Below are positions 1 through 7,928 of a stretch of 64,000 bases of DNA, piece by piece. The DNA is from Streptomyces spiralis (lineage in GTDB: Bacteria > Actinomycetota > Actinomycetes > Streptomycetales > Streptomycetaceae). The stretch is taken from NCBI RefSeq assembly GCF_014654675.1, contig NZ_BNBC01000033.1, positions 48,546-112,545 of the forward strand, read 5' to 3'. A program made the translations under genes and the position numbers. Position 1 is the stretch's first letter; the number at the start of each line of letters is the position of its first letter. The notes under the pieces were generated by a model, which ran no database searches, was not told where the DNA came from, and worked only from the letters and a program-made list of their open reading frames with translations.

Positions 1-185
1 TCCGTACGGATGTGTACCTGTCCGGAGTGGACGATCTCGACGACACACGGCGCTCGGTGTGGAGGGGTCCTGGCAGCGCCGGACATCCCAGCGTGAAGAG
101 ACGGGCCTCTCGCCGTCAGTGCCGTCGAGTAGGTTCTGTCCGTTCGGCCCGACAGGCGGGCCGCCGAACTCGAGGACTCGTCGCT

Positions 186-683
186 GTGAGCATCCACATG
201 CACATGCGCGCCGTCGCGGAATCCGAGATCCGGGACGACCACACCTGGCTTGCGGCGTTCATGTGGGAGGCTTGGGAAAACCACCCCGCCGAGTACGCAG
301 CGGGCATCGCCACGTCGATCGACAAGGTCTGGGACTCCGTCAATGACCTCTACGCCGTTGCCGATGGCCTCGATGCGGATGCCGGCAGGCTCTGGACGTT
401 GCCGATCTACGGCGGGCGCCCCGTGGCACACAGTGCCGATGCCGACCCCTCCAACCCACCCATGGGGATTCTGGAGCCGTCGGGGGTTTCCCAGGCCGCA
501 GGCTTCCTCGCGAGTGTCTCTTTCGACGAGCTGTGGAACGTCGCCAGTGCCAAGCTCATCTGGTCCGGCGAGGACGAGGCACAGGTCAGGCGCGAGTTCC
601 TCGACCATCACAGGGACCTCCAAGGGTTCTACGGGCGGGCGGCTGCAGCAGGCCACGCCGTGATCAGGGCGGTGTGGGCCTGA
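186..683 (+). CDS. DUF1877-like protein
   Basis: A 165-residue soluble protein. The GTG at 186 is chosen because a GAGGA ribosome-binding site lies about nine bases upstream; an in-frame ATG at 198 is the alternative. The conserved-looking parts are DKVWDSVNDL (about residues 46-55), a middle GGRPVAH loop, and a C-terminal stretch with SGVSQAAGFLASVSFDELW. This order, a helix with a D-KxW pattern followed by a segment resembling 'L(T)xxEVxxxxxxLxxIxxxEL', resembles the DUF1877 (YfbM-like) family, whose function is unknown. There is no signal peptide or membrane segment. It has no operon partner; downstream lies transposase debris. The family call comes from recalled pattern only. Confidence 0.6.
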   Translation: MSIHMHMRAVAESEIRDDHTWLAAFMWEAWENHPAEYAAGIATSIDKVWDSVNDLYAVADGLDADAGRLWTLPIYGGRPVAHSADADPSNPPMGILEPSGVSQAAGFLASVSFDELWNVASAKLIWSGEDEAQVRREFLDHHRDLQGFYGRAAAAGHAVIRAVWA

Positions 684-893
684 GACGTGGTCAAGTGCCG
701 GTCACAGTCATTTGTTGGTGGAGGCGACCAGCACTACCGCTCCGTAGTGGGACAGCAAGTTCGTATCGTCAGGCGACGGCCCCCGACTGTCAGGAGCACA
801 ACATCGTGCGCGCCGAAGACTTCGTCTGCGTCTTCTGCGGCAGCGATCTGCCTGCGGCGTGGAACGTGGACCCCACCGCGTGACGGCCGAGGG

Positions 894-1195
894 TCACAGC
901 CACTCGTTGATGGCACCGACGAGGACGAATGTCTCGTAGCGGACGTCGAGCTCGTCGTAGTGCGTGGCGACGGCGCGGTGTCTCTTGAGGCGGTTGATCC
1001 CGCACTCGACCGCATGGCGCTCGCGGTAGTCGGCCGTGTCGAAGCGCGGAGGTCGGCCGCCGCGGGAGCCGAGCTTCTGGCGGTTGCGTGCCTGGTGGTC
1101 TTGTCCGGGATGGTGCATCGGATCCCGCGGCGGCACAGGTAGGCGCGGTTCTTGCGGAAGGCATACGCCTGATAGGCATGTGAGTTGGCCGTCAT
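894..1195 (-). pseudogene. IS5-family transposase fragment, frameshifted
   Basis: On the minus strand the C-terminal part of an IS5/IS4-type DDE transposase can be read in two frames. The first gives AFRKNRAYLCRRGIRCTIPD; after about position 1090 the other frame gives KLGSRGGRPPRFD, then YRERHAVECGINRLKRHRAVATHYDE, which holds the catalytic glutamate region (RxxVExxINRLK). The N-terminal two thirds are missing, and the copy ends where a different fragment begins at about 1185. It is a dead remnant. Confidence 0.75.
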
Positions 1196-1442
1196 CTACT
1201 GGAACAGCGCCTGGCAGAAGCTCCGCTCGCCCCAGTTCCGCAGCGGGCTCTACCTCGCCCAGTGGGTGCACACCTACAGCCAGGTCAGGGACCGACTGCC
1301 CTACCGGCGCCAGTTCGCCGTCCCCGGCTTCGTCCGCCGCCACGCGGGCAACCTCACCGACCGGGACGGACGTCTCTGGCGCGCGGTCGCAGCCTGCGTT
1401 ATCGCGGCGGAGATCGCGCTGCCACCCGCGCTGTCAACTGCT
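1188..1442 (+). pseudogene. Possible HTTM-type membrane protein fragment
   Basis: The plus strand is open here and encodes a natural-looking segment with YWNSAWQKLRSPQFRSG near its start, RRQFAVPGFVRRHAG in the middle and WRAVAACVIAAEIALPPAL near its end. The pattern resembles the HTTM/gamma-carboxylase-like membrane family, in which a SAxxKLRxPxWRxG motif precedes hydrophobic helices. No start codon with a ribosome-binding site is present, the reading frame runs directly into the SDR gene, and both ends abut unrelated sequence. I read it as a truncated remnant left by the IS activity next to it. The family name is a weak call. Confidence 0.35.
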
Positions 1443-1465
1443 GATGGGCAGCAAGTCTACGGTTG

Positions 1466-1486
1466 TATACTTAGTTCTATGGAACT
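1466..1486 (+). promoter_or_regulatory. -10-like box and start-codon palindrome of the SDR gene
   Basis: TATACT (1466-1471) lies seven bases before the ATG at 1479, and AGTTC-TATG-GAACT (1473-1486) is a perfect inverted repeat that contains the start codon. No Shine-Dalgarno sequence is visible. A leaderless transcript starting at or near the ATG, with a repressor site across it, fits best. The TetR gene at 2324-2941 is a possible regulator; this is inference. Confidence 0.45.
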
Positions 1487-2279
1487 GAATCTCACCACCA
1501 AGCGCGCCCTGGTCACCGGCTCGAGTGCCGGGCTGGGCGAGGCCACAGCGAAGCTCCTGGCGGCGGAGGGCGCCGCGGTCGTGATCCACGGCCGGGACAA
1601 GGACCGGGCGCAGAAGGTCGCCCAGGAGATCCGTGACGCCGGAGGCACCGCCACCGTCGCGCTGGGCGACCTGGCCACCGACGAGGGCGCCGCCGAGGTC
1701 GTGCGGGCGGCGACCGCGGACGGCCCCGTCGACATCCTGGTCAACAACGCCGGCTTCTACCGCCACCTGTCCTGGGCCGAGGCGGCCCCCGACGAGTGGA
1801 ACGACACCTACAACATCAACGTCGTCTCCGGTGTCCGCATGATCCAGCAGCTGGTGCCGGCGATGCGCGAGCGCGGCTGGGGCCGCGTCATCACCATCGG
1901 CGGCGGCCTCGCCTCCCAGCCCATGAACACCCACCCGCAGTACAACGCCACCCTGGCCGCCCGCCACAACCTCGCCGTCTCGCTCGCCCGTGACCTCAAG
2001 GACACCGGCGTCACCTCGAACGTGGTCTCCCCCGGAGCGATCCTCGTCGAGGCCACCAAGGACCTCGTCACCAGCATCGGCCCCGCCCGGGGATGGGGCG
2101 ACACCTGGGAAGAGATCCAGCCCAACGCCGTCCAGGCCCTCATCCCCAATGACCACAGCCGCTTCGGCAAGCCCGACGAGATCGCCGCAGCCGTCGCCTA
2201 CCTGTGCAGCGACTACGCCGAATACATCAGCGGCGCCACCATCCGCGTCGACGGCGGCCTCATCCGCTCCGCCTTCTGA
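1479..2279 (+). CDS. SDR-family oxidoreductase lacking the YxxxK lysine
   Basis: A 266-residue cytosolic short-chain dehydrogenase/reductase of normal length. The Rossmann NAD(P) motif TGSSAGLG is at residues 12-19, the acidic patch after strand 4 (LGDLATDEG) near 67, and NNAG near 87. The catalytic segment is odd: where the family has YxxxK the protein reads Y-N-A-T-L (in QYNATLAARHN), so the lysine is leucine, and the usual serine region reads ITIGGGLASQ. The C-terminus has the ordinary VDGG motif. It may therefore be a poor or atypical oxidoreductase. ATG 1479 gives the expected N-terminus. It converges with the TetR gene 44 bases downstream. Substrate unknown. Confidence 0.85.
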   Translation: MELNLTTKRALVTGSSAGLGEATAKLLAAEGAAVVIHGRDKDRAQKVAQEIRDAGGTATVALGDLATDEGAAEVVRAATADGPVDILVNNAGFYRHLSWAEAAPDEWNDTYNINVVSGVRMIQQLVPAMRERGWGRVITIGGGLASQPMNTHPQYNATLAARHNLAVSLARDLKDTGVTSNVVSPGAILVEATKDLVTSIGPARGWGDTWEEIQPNAVQALIPNDHSRFGKPDEIAAAVAYLCSDYAEYISGATIRVDGGLIRSAF

Positions 2280-2323
2280 TCCGCCTTCTGAACGAGGTGG
2301 AGCGGTGAAGGTGAACGGTCCGG

Positions 2324-2941
2324 CTACTCGGCGGCGCTGTCGGGGTCGCCGCCGGGGGCGTCGCCGGTCTCACCGGTGATCGGCTGGAGCATGTCGGCCA
2401 GCAGGTCGGCGAGACGGTCGTTGTCGGCGGCGGCGAGTGCGCCGGTGCCGATCACCGCGCGCAGCAACCATGTCCCGGCGGCCAGGGCCAGCCCGAGCTG
2501 AGCCCGTACGTGCGCCTCGGGACCGTCGAGCAACCCCGCGAGACGGGCGCCGACGTGCGTCTCGATACCCCGCCGGACGATGTCCGCCGCCGCGGGATCC
2601 GACGCGGAGCGGAGCGTCAGGAGGAACGGGTCGAGGCGCTCGGCGCCGGGCCCGGTGCGCTCGGCGAGCGTGTGCGCGATGGCGCGTGTCAGACCTTGGC
2701 GTTCGTCGCCGACGATGGTCGGCGGGCCGAAGGACCGGTCGACGGCCTCGGCGAACAGGCCCTCCTTCGAGCCGAAGTAGCGATTGATCATCATCGCCGT
2801 CACGCCCGCCCGCTCGGCGATCTGCCGGACTCCGGCCCTCGCGTACCCGTGCTCGGTGAACTCGACGACCGCGGCGGCGAGGATCGCCTCACGGGTCGCG
2901 ACAGCATCGCGACGGCGGGCGGGCTGCGCAGCACTACTCAT
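2324..2941 (-). CDS. TetR-family transcriptional regulator
   Basis: A 205-residue repressor. The N-terminal helix-turn-helix is clear: TREAILAAAVVEFTEHGYARAG, then VRQIAERAGVTAMMINRYFGSKEGLFAEAV (residues about 17-68). The ligand domain gives no hint of the inducer. ATG 2941 is preferred because the family domain starts just after it; an in-frame ATG at 2953 has TATACC about nine bases upstream and could be a leaderless start. It faces the SDR gene tail to tail, which suggests but does not show that it controls it; both starts have a GTATAC sequence upstream. Confidence 0.88.
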   Translation of the reverse strand: MSSAAQPARRRDAVATREAILAAAVVEFTEHGYARAGVRQIAERAGVTAMMINRYFGSKEGLFAEAVDRSFGPPTIVGDERQGLTRAIAHTLAERTGPGAERLDPFLLTLRSASDPAAADIVRRGIETHVGARLAGLLDGPEAHVRAQLGLALAAGTWLLRAVIGTGALAAADNDRLADLLADMLQPITGETGDAPGGDPDSAAE

Positions 2942-3153
2942 GGGGAGGAGCATACGGGCACCGGTATACGGCCGTAGAGGACGTCCCGGACCGTGCACGG
3001 GAAGGGCGAGGGGAGTGCGCGGGAAGTATGCGGGGCGAAAACGCACCATGGCTCTTCGACGCACTGGCACTGATCAGCGCCGTCTGATCGCCGTAGCGGT
3101 ACTCGCCGTGCCGGAAACCCTGCCGCGGCGCTTACTGTACGTAGCCGCTGTAA

Positions 3154-4038
3154 GAGGTCCTAACAAAGGCGTTGGATGTGTCTGTAGGTGATGAGGCAGG
3201 TGGCGAGGCCGAGCAAGGACTCGTGGATGTCGTCGCGTCGCTCCCAGCGGATGCGCAGGCGGCGGAAGCCGTGCAGCCAGGCGATCGTCCTTTCGACGAC
3301 ATACCGGAAGATGCCCAGGCCGGAGCCGTGTTCCTGGCCTCGTTCGGCGATGACCGGGCGGATGCCGCGTTGCCGCAGCAGGCGTCGGTATTTGTCGTGG
3401 TCGTAGCCGCGGTCGGCGAGCAGGGCGTCCGGTCGTCGCCGTGGCCGGCCCACGGCCCCGCCCACCGCCGGGACCTTGTCGAGCAGCGGCAACAGCTGGG
3501 TGACGTCGTTGCGGTTGCCGCCGGTCAGCGACACCGCGAGCGGGATGCCCTGGCCGTCGGTGAGGACGTGGTGCTTACTGCCCGGCCGTGCACGGTCGAC
3601 CGGACTGGGGCCGCTTTTGGGCCCCGCCGAGCTGCCCGCACGTGCGAGGAGTCGATCACCGCCCGGGACCAGTCCAGCTTCTTCGCCGACCGCAGCTTCT
3701 TCAACAGCAGCACATGCAGCTCGTCCCAGACCCCGGCCTCGTTCCACGCGGCCAGCCGCCGCCAGCAGGTCATGCCCGAACCGAAGCCCAGCTCCTGGGG
3801 CAGGTACTCCCACTGGATGCCGGTGTGCAGCACGAACAAGATCCCGCACAACGCCAGCCGGTCCGGCACCCGCGGTCGCCCCTCGACCAGCTTCGGACCC
3901 GGCTCGGGCAGCAACGGCTCAATCAGCGCCCACAGTTCGTCCGACACGATCCACGGCCGCGACTGTCTCTTCCCCACGACCAGACCAACGAGCGGACAAG
4001 CCAACAGTCACGTGATCAACCACTTCTGTTAGGACCTC
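3154..4038 (-). mobile_element. Intact IS5-family insertion sequence
   Basis: An 885-bp element bounded by inverted repeats that begin GAGGTCCTAACA at both ends (left from 3154; right end is the reverse complement ending at 4038). It is flanked by the direct repeat TAA (3151-3153 and 4039-4041), a three-base target duplication of the TNA type known for several IS5 subgroups. It carries one transposase in two overlapping frames. Its right TAA is immediately followed by the terminus of another IS copy. Confidence 0.88.
3160..4004 (-). CDS. IS5-family transposase, two-frame
   Basis: The DDE transposase of the element at 3154-4038, read on the minus strand. The first frame (4004 down to about 3600) gives the N-terminal domain SDELWALIEPLLPEP, CGILFVLHTGIQWEYLP, and the first catalytic aspartate in AVIDSSHVRA. 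The second frame (to 3160) gives GPSPVDRARPGSKHHVLTD, ADRGYDHDKYRRLLRQRGI with the second aspartate, and FRYVVERTIAWLHGFRRLR with the glutamate. The frames overlap at an A4 run (CCAAAAGC, about 3620), the kind of slippery site used for programmed frameshifting in this family. Likely starts are TTG 4004 or GTG 3977. Confidence 0.85.
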
Positions 4039-4041
4039 TAA

Positions 4042-4742
4042 GAGGGCATCTGATCAATGTTCACGCTGTTGTGGGCGGGATGTCCGTTTCGATTCGCCAG
4101 GTTGGTGTGGATTCTCCGGCCAGTTCGCGGGACATTTTGTTAGCCATTGCCCAGTGGATCATCGTTCTGGATCTCTGCGGTAGGGCCTCGTAGTCCCGTG
4201 CCAGGCGACGGTGCTGCATCAACCAGCCGAAGGTCCGCTCGATCACCCACCGCTTCGGCAGCGGCTCGAACCCCTTGGTTCGTGGTCGCTGAACGACCTC
4301 CACATCGATGCCCAGCGCGGCCCCATGGTTGAAGATGCTGCTCTGGTAGCCGCCGTCGGCCCAGACCTTGGTCACGCTGGGGTGCGCCGCGGCCAGGTCG
4401 TCGAGCAGGAGCTTGCCGCCGGTGGTGTCGTGGACGGATGCGGCGGTGACGAGGACGGCGAGGGCCAGGCCGAGGGTGTCGGTGATCAGGTGTCGCTTGC
4501 GTCCTTTGATCTTCTTGCCGGCGTCGATGCCCTGGCTGGTCTCGGGGACGTTTGTCGAGGTCTTCACGCTTTGGGCGTCCACCACGGCCGCGGTCGGCTC
4601 GGTCCTGCGGCCGTGGGCTCGGCGGGTCTTGTCGCGTAACAGGTGGTGGACCTGCTGCGTGGTGCCGTCCGCTTCCCACTTGGCGTAGGAGTCGTTGACG
4701 GTTTTGTAGGGAGGGAAGTCGTGCGGAAGGTACCCGCGGGAG
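4042..4742 (-). pseudogene. IS5-family transposase, N-terminally truncated
   Basis: The minus strand encodes the C-terminal two thirds of another IS5-type transposase, ending at 4061: GYLPHDFPPYKTVNDSYAKW, AAVVDAQSVKTS with the first catalytic aspartate, KVWADGGYQ with the second, and RWVIERTFGWLMQHRRLARDYE with the glutamate. The DDE triad is intact, but the first 60-70 residues are missing: at about 4740 the sequence switches to a different transposase in the opposite direction. The outer terminus GAGGGCATCTGATCAATG starts at 4042, directly after the TAA shared with the neighbouring intact IS. Confidence 0.8.
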
Positions 4743-5150
4743 ATCGTCAACGCGATCCTCGACGTCAACCGCACCGGCATCCCGTGGGAGCATCCTGTCC
4801 GCCGTCCCCGCACCCGACCCGACGCGTCGCCGGGGATAAGGCCTACTCGTCCCGCGGTAACCGGTCCTACCTGCGAAAACGTCGTATCAAGGCGGTCATC
4901 CCGGAGAAGAGGGATCATGCCGCCAACCGGAAGAAGAAGGGCAGCAAGGGCGGCCGGCCCGTCAGCCACGACGCCGGCCTCTACAAGGAGCGCAACACCG
5001 TTGAGCGCCTGATCAACAAGCTGAAGGCCTGGCGAGGCATCGCCAATCGCTACGACAAGACCCCGTCCAGCTACCTCGCCGGCGTCCACCTTCGCGGCGC
5101 GGGAGGGTGCTGCCGCTGTGCATGGGCCTCGTCGAGGTCTTCAACGTCAC
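4740..5150 (+). pseudogene. IS5-family transposase fragments, internally deleted
   Basis: Plus-strand remains of a third transposase. IVNAILDVNRTGIPWEH (about 4743-4793) is the N-terminal domain; after a deletion the frame continues with GDKAYSSRGNRSYLRKRRIK, GSKGGRPVSHDAGLYKERN and VERLINKLKAWRGIANRYDK (to about 5070), which is the C-terminal catalytic region. The middle, including the first catalytic aspartate, is gone. It is joined head to head with the truncated minus-strand copy at about 4740, so one recombination or nested insertion destroyed both. Confidence 0.75.
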
Positions 5151-5173
5151 GGACTAAAGGCTGCTGTCCTCCA

Positions 5174-5420
5174 TGCCGAGCCATCTGGCGAGTGAACTCC
5201 ACTACGACGAGACCCTGGCGCTGGTCGTGCTCGGTGTGATCGTGCAGCCGCTCGCGGGCGCGCTGTCGGACCGCGTCGGTCGTCGCTCGGTGACGTCGCT
5301 GGCTGCGCGGGCTTCTTCCTGCACGTCCCCGCGCTGCTGCTGATCCGCCAGGTCGCCAACGTGTCGGTCGCGCTCTTCGGCGGCGCCGCGGTGTGGTTGA
5401 CGGTGGAGTCGGCGGGGTGG
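5174..5420 (+). pseudogene. MFS transporter fragment, frameshifted
   Basis: From an ATG at 5174 the plus strand reads MPSHLASELHYDETLALVVL, then VQPLAGALSDRVGRRSV, which is the loop 2-3 signature (GxxSDRxGRR) of metabolite:proton symporters of the major facilitator superfamily. After about 5300 the frame shifts and the next helix appears as VPALLLIRQVANVSVALFGG. The sequence then stops resembling a transporter. Only two or three of twelve helices remain, so it is a remnant. Confidence 0.65.
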
Positions 5421-5895
5421 CCGCTGTCCGGGTCCGCCTCCGCTGTGGAGAGGCAGGTGCAGGCGCGTGTTCTTCGGGGGCGTCGCGCCTTGGCGGGGGC
5501 GTGGGGCGGCCGGGCGGGGGTGTGGGTATCACTCGGTTTGCAGGCGGAGGTTGACGGTGTTGTTCACACGGTTGGCCACAGCCGTGGCGCGTCGGGAGGC
5601 ATCTGTGCTTGGCGGCACTGTGCGTGCGCAGCGGGGCCTCGTCGGGTCGTCGGCCTCGCGGGGTCGGCTCACACGAGGGCGGTCAGGTGGACGCTGGAAG
5701 AGCGAGGGTCTCGGTGCGGCGGTGGCGGCCGTTTCCGGGCGTGTCCAGGGCGGCCGGGCGCTCGGCGGCAGGCTGTCCACGGTGCTGGCCGGCACCGAAG
5801 TCCTTCACTGGACGACGGCGGCGAAGGGTCCTGAGGGTGCGGATCGACTGCTTCATCATGTTCTCTGTTCGCGTGTTCTTGGGAGCGGATTCTGC
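5421..5895. other. Non-coding stretch
   Basis: No reading frame here shows a recognisable domain or a ribosome-binding site. It is GC-rich and sits between the broken MFS gene and the stop codon of the secreted-protein gene. I see nothing further in it. Confidence 0.5.
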
Positions 5896-6312
5896 TCAGA
5901 TGCCGCGGGGGTCGACGGCGCGGACGGTCCAGAGCTGGTCGAAGTGCCAGCGGTTGAAGGCGTAGGCCTGCTCGTCCGCCTGGGCGACGGCGACCCACTG
6001 TCCCTGGCTCAAGTGGTAGAGGCGGTGACCGTCGTAGCGAAGCTGCTGACCGTTGCCGCCGGAGCGCCAGTACGAGTAACCCGACTGGTCCCGCTCGCCG
6101 TGCCATTCACGCTGCCCGTCCGAGAGGGACCACCCCTCGCCGATGCGGGAGAGGCCGGCGTGCTCCGTCGCGGTGGCGACGGCGCTGTGGTGACCGCCGT
6201 GCCCCGAGGGCAGGGTGGCTGCCGAGGCGGGGCCGGTGACGGCGACGAGGGCGCTGCCGGTCATGGTCACGGTGGCGGCTGCGAGGGCGACGCGGGTCAT
6301 CAGCTTCTTCAT
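5896..6312 (-). CDS. Small secreted protein, function unknown
   Basis: A 138-residue protein. ATG 6312 is fixed by AAGGAGACACCACC directly upstream. The first 33 residues are a Sec signal peptide: MKKLMTRVALAAATV, a hydrophobic core, and a TGPASAA cleavage region. The mature part has many Trp, Tyr, Gly and His residues (YSYWRSGGNGQQLRYDGHRL, then HLSQGQWVAVAQADEQAYAF) and no cysteines, suggesting a small beta-rich extracellular domain. I do not recognise the family. It stands alone, about 260 bases beyond the end of the MarR gene. Confidence 0.72.
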   Translation of the reverse strand: MKKLMTRVALAAATVTMTGSALVAVTGPASAATLPSGHGGHHSAVATATEHAGLSRIGEGWSLSDGQREWHGERDQSGYSYWRSGGNGQQLRYDGHRLYHLSQGQWVAVAQADEQAYAFNRWHFDQLWTVRAVDPRGI

Positions 6313-6524
6313 GGTGGTGTCTCCTTGCTTCGCCCGGTGTGTGGTGCGGGCGGTGAACGATCGACGCGTTGTGCCGAAGGGCTCGTGGCCGATATGGCCG
6401 AGCAACGTCATGCATTGACGCTAACAGATCGTTGAGACTCGTCAATGAATGAACGGATGTGACTGTCGACTCACCGAAACGAAGCTGCCGGAATGCTGTG
6501 GATTCCCAAAACGGGCATGACGAA

Positions 6525-6550
6525 GGGGCCACGGGAATGCCCGTGGCCCC
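6525..6550 (-). terminator. Strong hairpin after marR
   Basis: GGGGCCACGGG-AATG-CCCGTGGCCCC, a perfect 11-bp stem with a four-base loop, 22 bases after the stop codon of the MarR gene at 6573. No long T run follows, as is usual for Streptomyces terminators. Confidence 0.7.
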
Positions 6551-6572
6551 AAGCTGCCTGGTGGCGGGTCGG

Positions 6573-7037
6573 TCAGGTGCAGGCGGAGTCGCTCTGGGAC
6601 GTCCTCACTCGGCCGAGGAGGCTGCGGAGGGTGGAAAGCTCTTCGGGGGTGAAGTCGGCGAAGAGATCATTCTCCACGGCGGTGATGGCGTCCTGGGCCT
6701 TGTCGAGGGTGCGGCCGCCTTCGTCGGTGAGCGCCACGATGTGGCGGCGCCGGTCGGCCGGGTCGCGCCGACGCTCGACGAGGTGCGTGTCCTCGAGGTC
6801 GTTGAGGATCCCGCACAGGATGCTGGGATCCACCTCCAGGACTTCCGCCATGCCCTTCTGGCTCATGTGTCCCGACTCGCCCAGCAGGACCAGCGTCGCG
6901 CCTTGGCGGGGTGTCAGTCCGCACTGCTTGAAGGCGTGCTCCATGCGGGCATGGGCGATGGCGCCGTGCCGGGCGAGCAGAAAGCCGAGCCGGTCGAGGG
7001 GTTCGGCCTCGACGGTGCCGGTCAGGTCCGCAGTCAT
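6573..7037 (-). CDS. MarR-family transcriptional regulator
   Basis: A 154-residue winged-helix regulator. Residues about 50-100 form the DNA-binding domain: LTPRQGATLVLLGESGHMSQ, MAEVLEVDPSILCGILNDLE, then the wing RRRDPADRRRHIVALTDEG. ATG 7037 has GGGGTG upstream. The palindrome at 7056-7073 lies in its own promoter, so autorepression is likely. The nearest gene across the promoter is an enoyl-CoA hydratase remnant, so its original target may be lost. Ligand unknown. Confidence 0.88.
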   Translation of the reverse strand: MTADLTGTVEAEPLDRLGFLLARHGAIAHARMEHAFKQCGLTPRQGATLVLLGESGHMSQKGMAEVLEVDPSILCGILNDLEDTHLVERRRDPADRRRHIVALTDEGGRTLDKAQDAITAVENDLFADFTPEELSTLRSLLGRVRTSQSDSACT

Positions 7038-7055
7038 TGTCACCCCACTTACCGT

Positions 7056-7073
7056 ATCAGTTCGCAAACTGTT
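7056..7073. promoter_or_regulatory. Candidate MarR operator
   Basis: CAGTT-CGCA-AACTG (7058-7071) is a perfect inverted repeat with partly matching flanks, 19 bases upstream of the MarR start codon. Its size and place match MarR operators. The AT-rich run beyond it (7072-7120) can hold the promoter. Confidence 0.55.
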
Positions 7074-7176
7074 ACTCGATTAAGATCATTTATTAGTTTC
7101 GATGATATCAGATACTCAATGATGGAGGGGATCGCAGAGCCGGGGGTCGCGGTGGTGGTGCAGGCCGCGGGCTGTC

Positions 7177-7494
7177 ATGTATCCGCCCTGGTCGCAGGGG
7201 GCAGGTCCCTCACGTGCGACCGCGCTGGCTCTGACCGACGGCGAGGTCCCCTATGTCGAGCGTCTAGCGGAGCGCATCGCCGGATTTCCGGAGACGGCGG
7301 TACGGATCGCCGAGCGGCGGATCAACGCGGCCGGCCTCCCGCCGAAGGAGGACGTCCATGTCGACTCCGGCTTCTTCCAGCCGCTGGCGCGTGATCCGTC
7401 CACCATGGCCCGGATCCGAGCCCCTGATGCAGCGCGGGATGCAGGAACGCTCCCGCGCCGAGCTGGACTTCGGTGAAGCGGTCGGAGAGCTGTG
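7177..7494 (+). pseudogene. Enoyl-CoA hydratase C-terminal fragment, frameshifted
   Basis: The plus strand encodes only the end of a crotonase: VERLAERIAGFPETAVRIAE then RRINAAGLPPKEDVHVDSGF and FQPLARDPSTMARIRA. A frameshift at about 7420 is needed to continue as LMQRGMQERSRAELDFGEAV to the stop at 7492. The catalytic oxyanion-hole region is absent. It is a decayed remnant. Confidence 0.7.
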
Positions 7495-7928
7495 AGCAGC
7501 ACCGTGTCGGTGGCGATCGTCGCATGACGAGTGCCGCGCGCGGCCGGCTTCTGGCTGCAGGGTGTCGCCCTGCCGGCCGCCGCCGGCGCTCCGGCGCCGC
7601 TCGATGTGGTCCACCAGCACCGGAGAGAACCACCGGGCATCCGCGACACCCTCAACGCCCGCCGGGCATCGAGCGCAGATCGGTCGGCCTCAGGTCGAGG
7701 CCGCGTCGTCGGTGTGTGGAGCCTTCGTCTGCCTCGCCGTCGCCCCTCTCCCTGGTCGCCGCTGCGCTGCCGATCCGGGCCTGTCCCGCCAGGTGGCTGC
7801 CGTCGGCCTCTGAGTCGCCGCACGGGGTATGGCGGAGATCACGCCGCCGCTGGTCGATTCCAGGGGAATACATGCTCAGTCATGTTGTTCATTTGCATGC
7901 GAAGTCATGTATCAGCAGGGAGCACGGC
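7495..7928. promoter_or_regulatory. Intergenic region with AGTCATGT direct repeats
   Basis: This 434-base gap has no credible gene. Near its end AGTCATGT occurs at 7878-7885 and 7903-7910, exactly 25 bases apart, just before the ribosome-binding site AGGGAG of the monooxygenase at 7929. The repeats may be binding sites for the MarR encoded two genes into the operon. Confidence 0.4.

Noticed and set aside
7251..7823. Minus-strand frames over the enoyl-CoA hydratase remnant
   Set aside because: Arg-rich shadows; the plus strand shows recognisable crotonase sequence.
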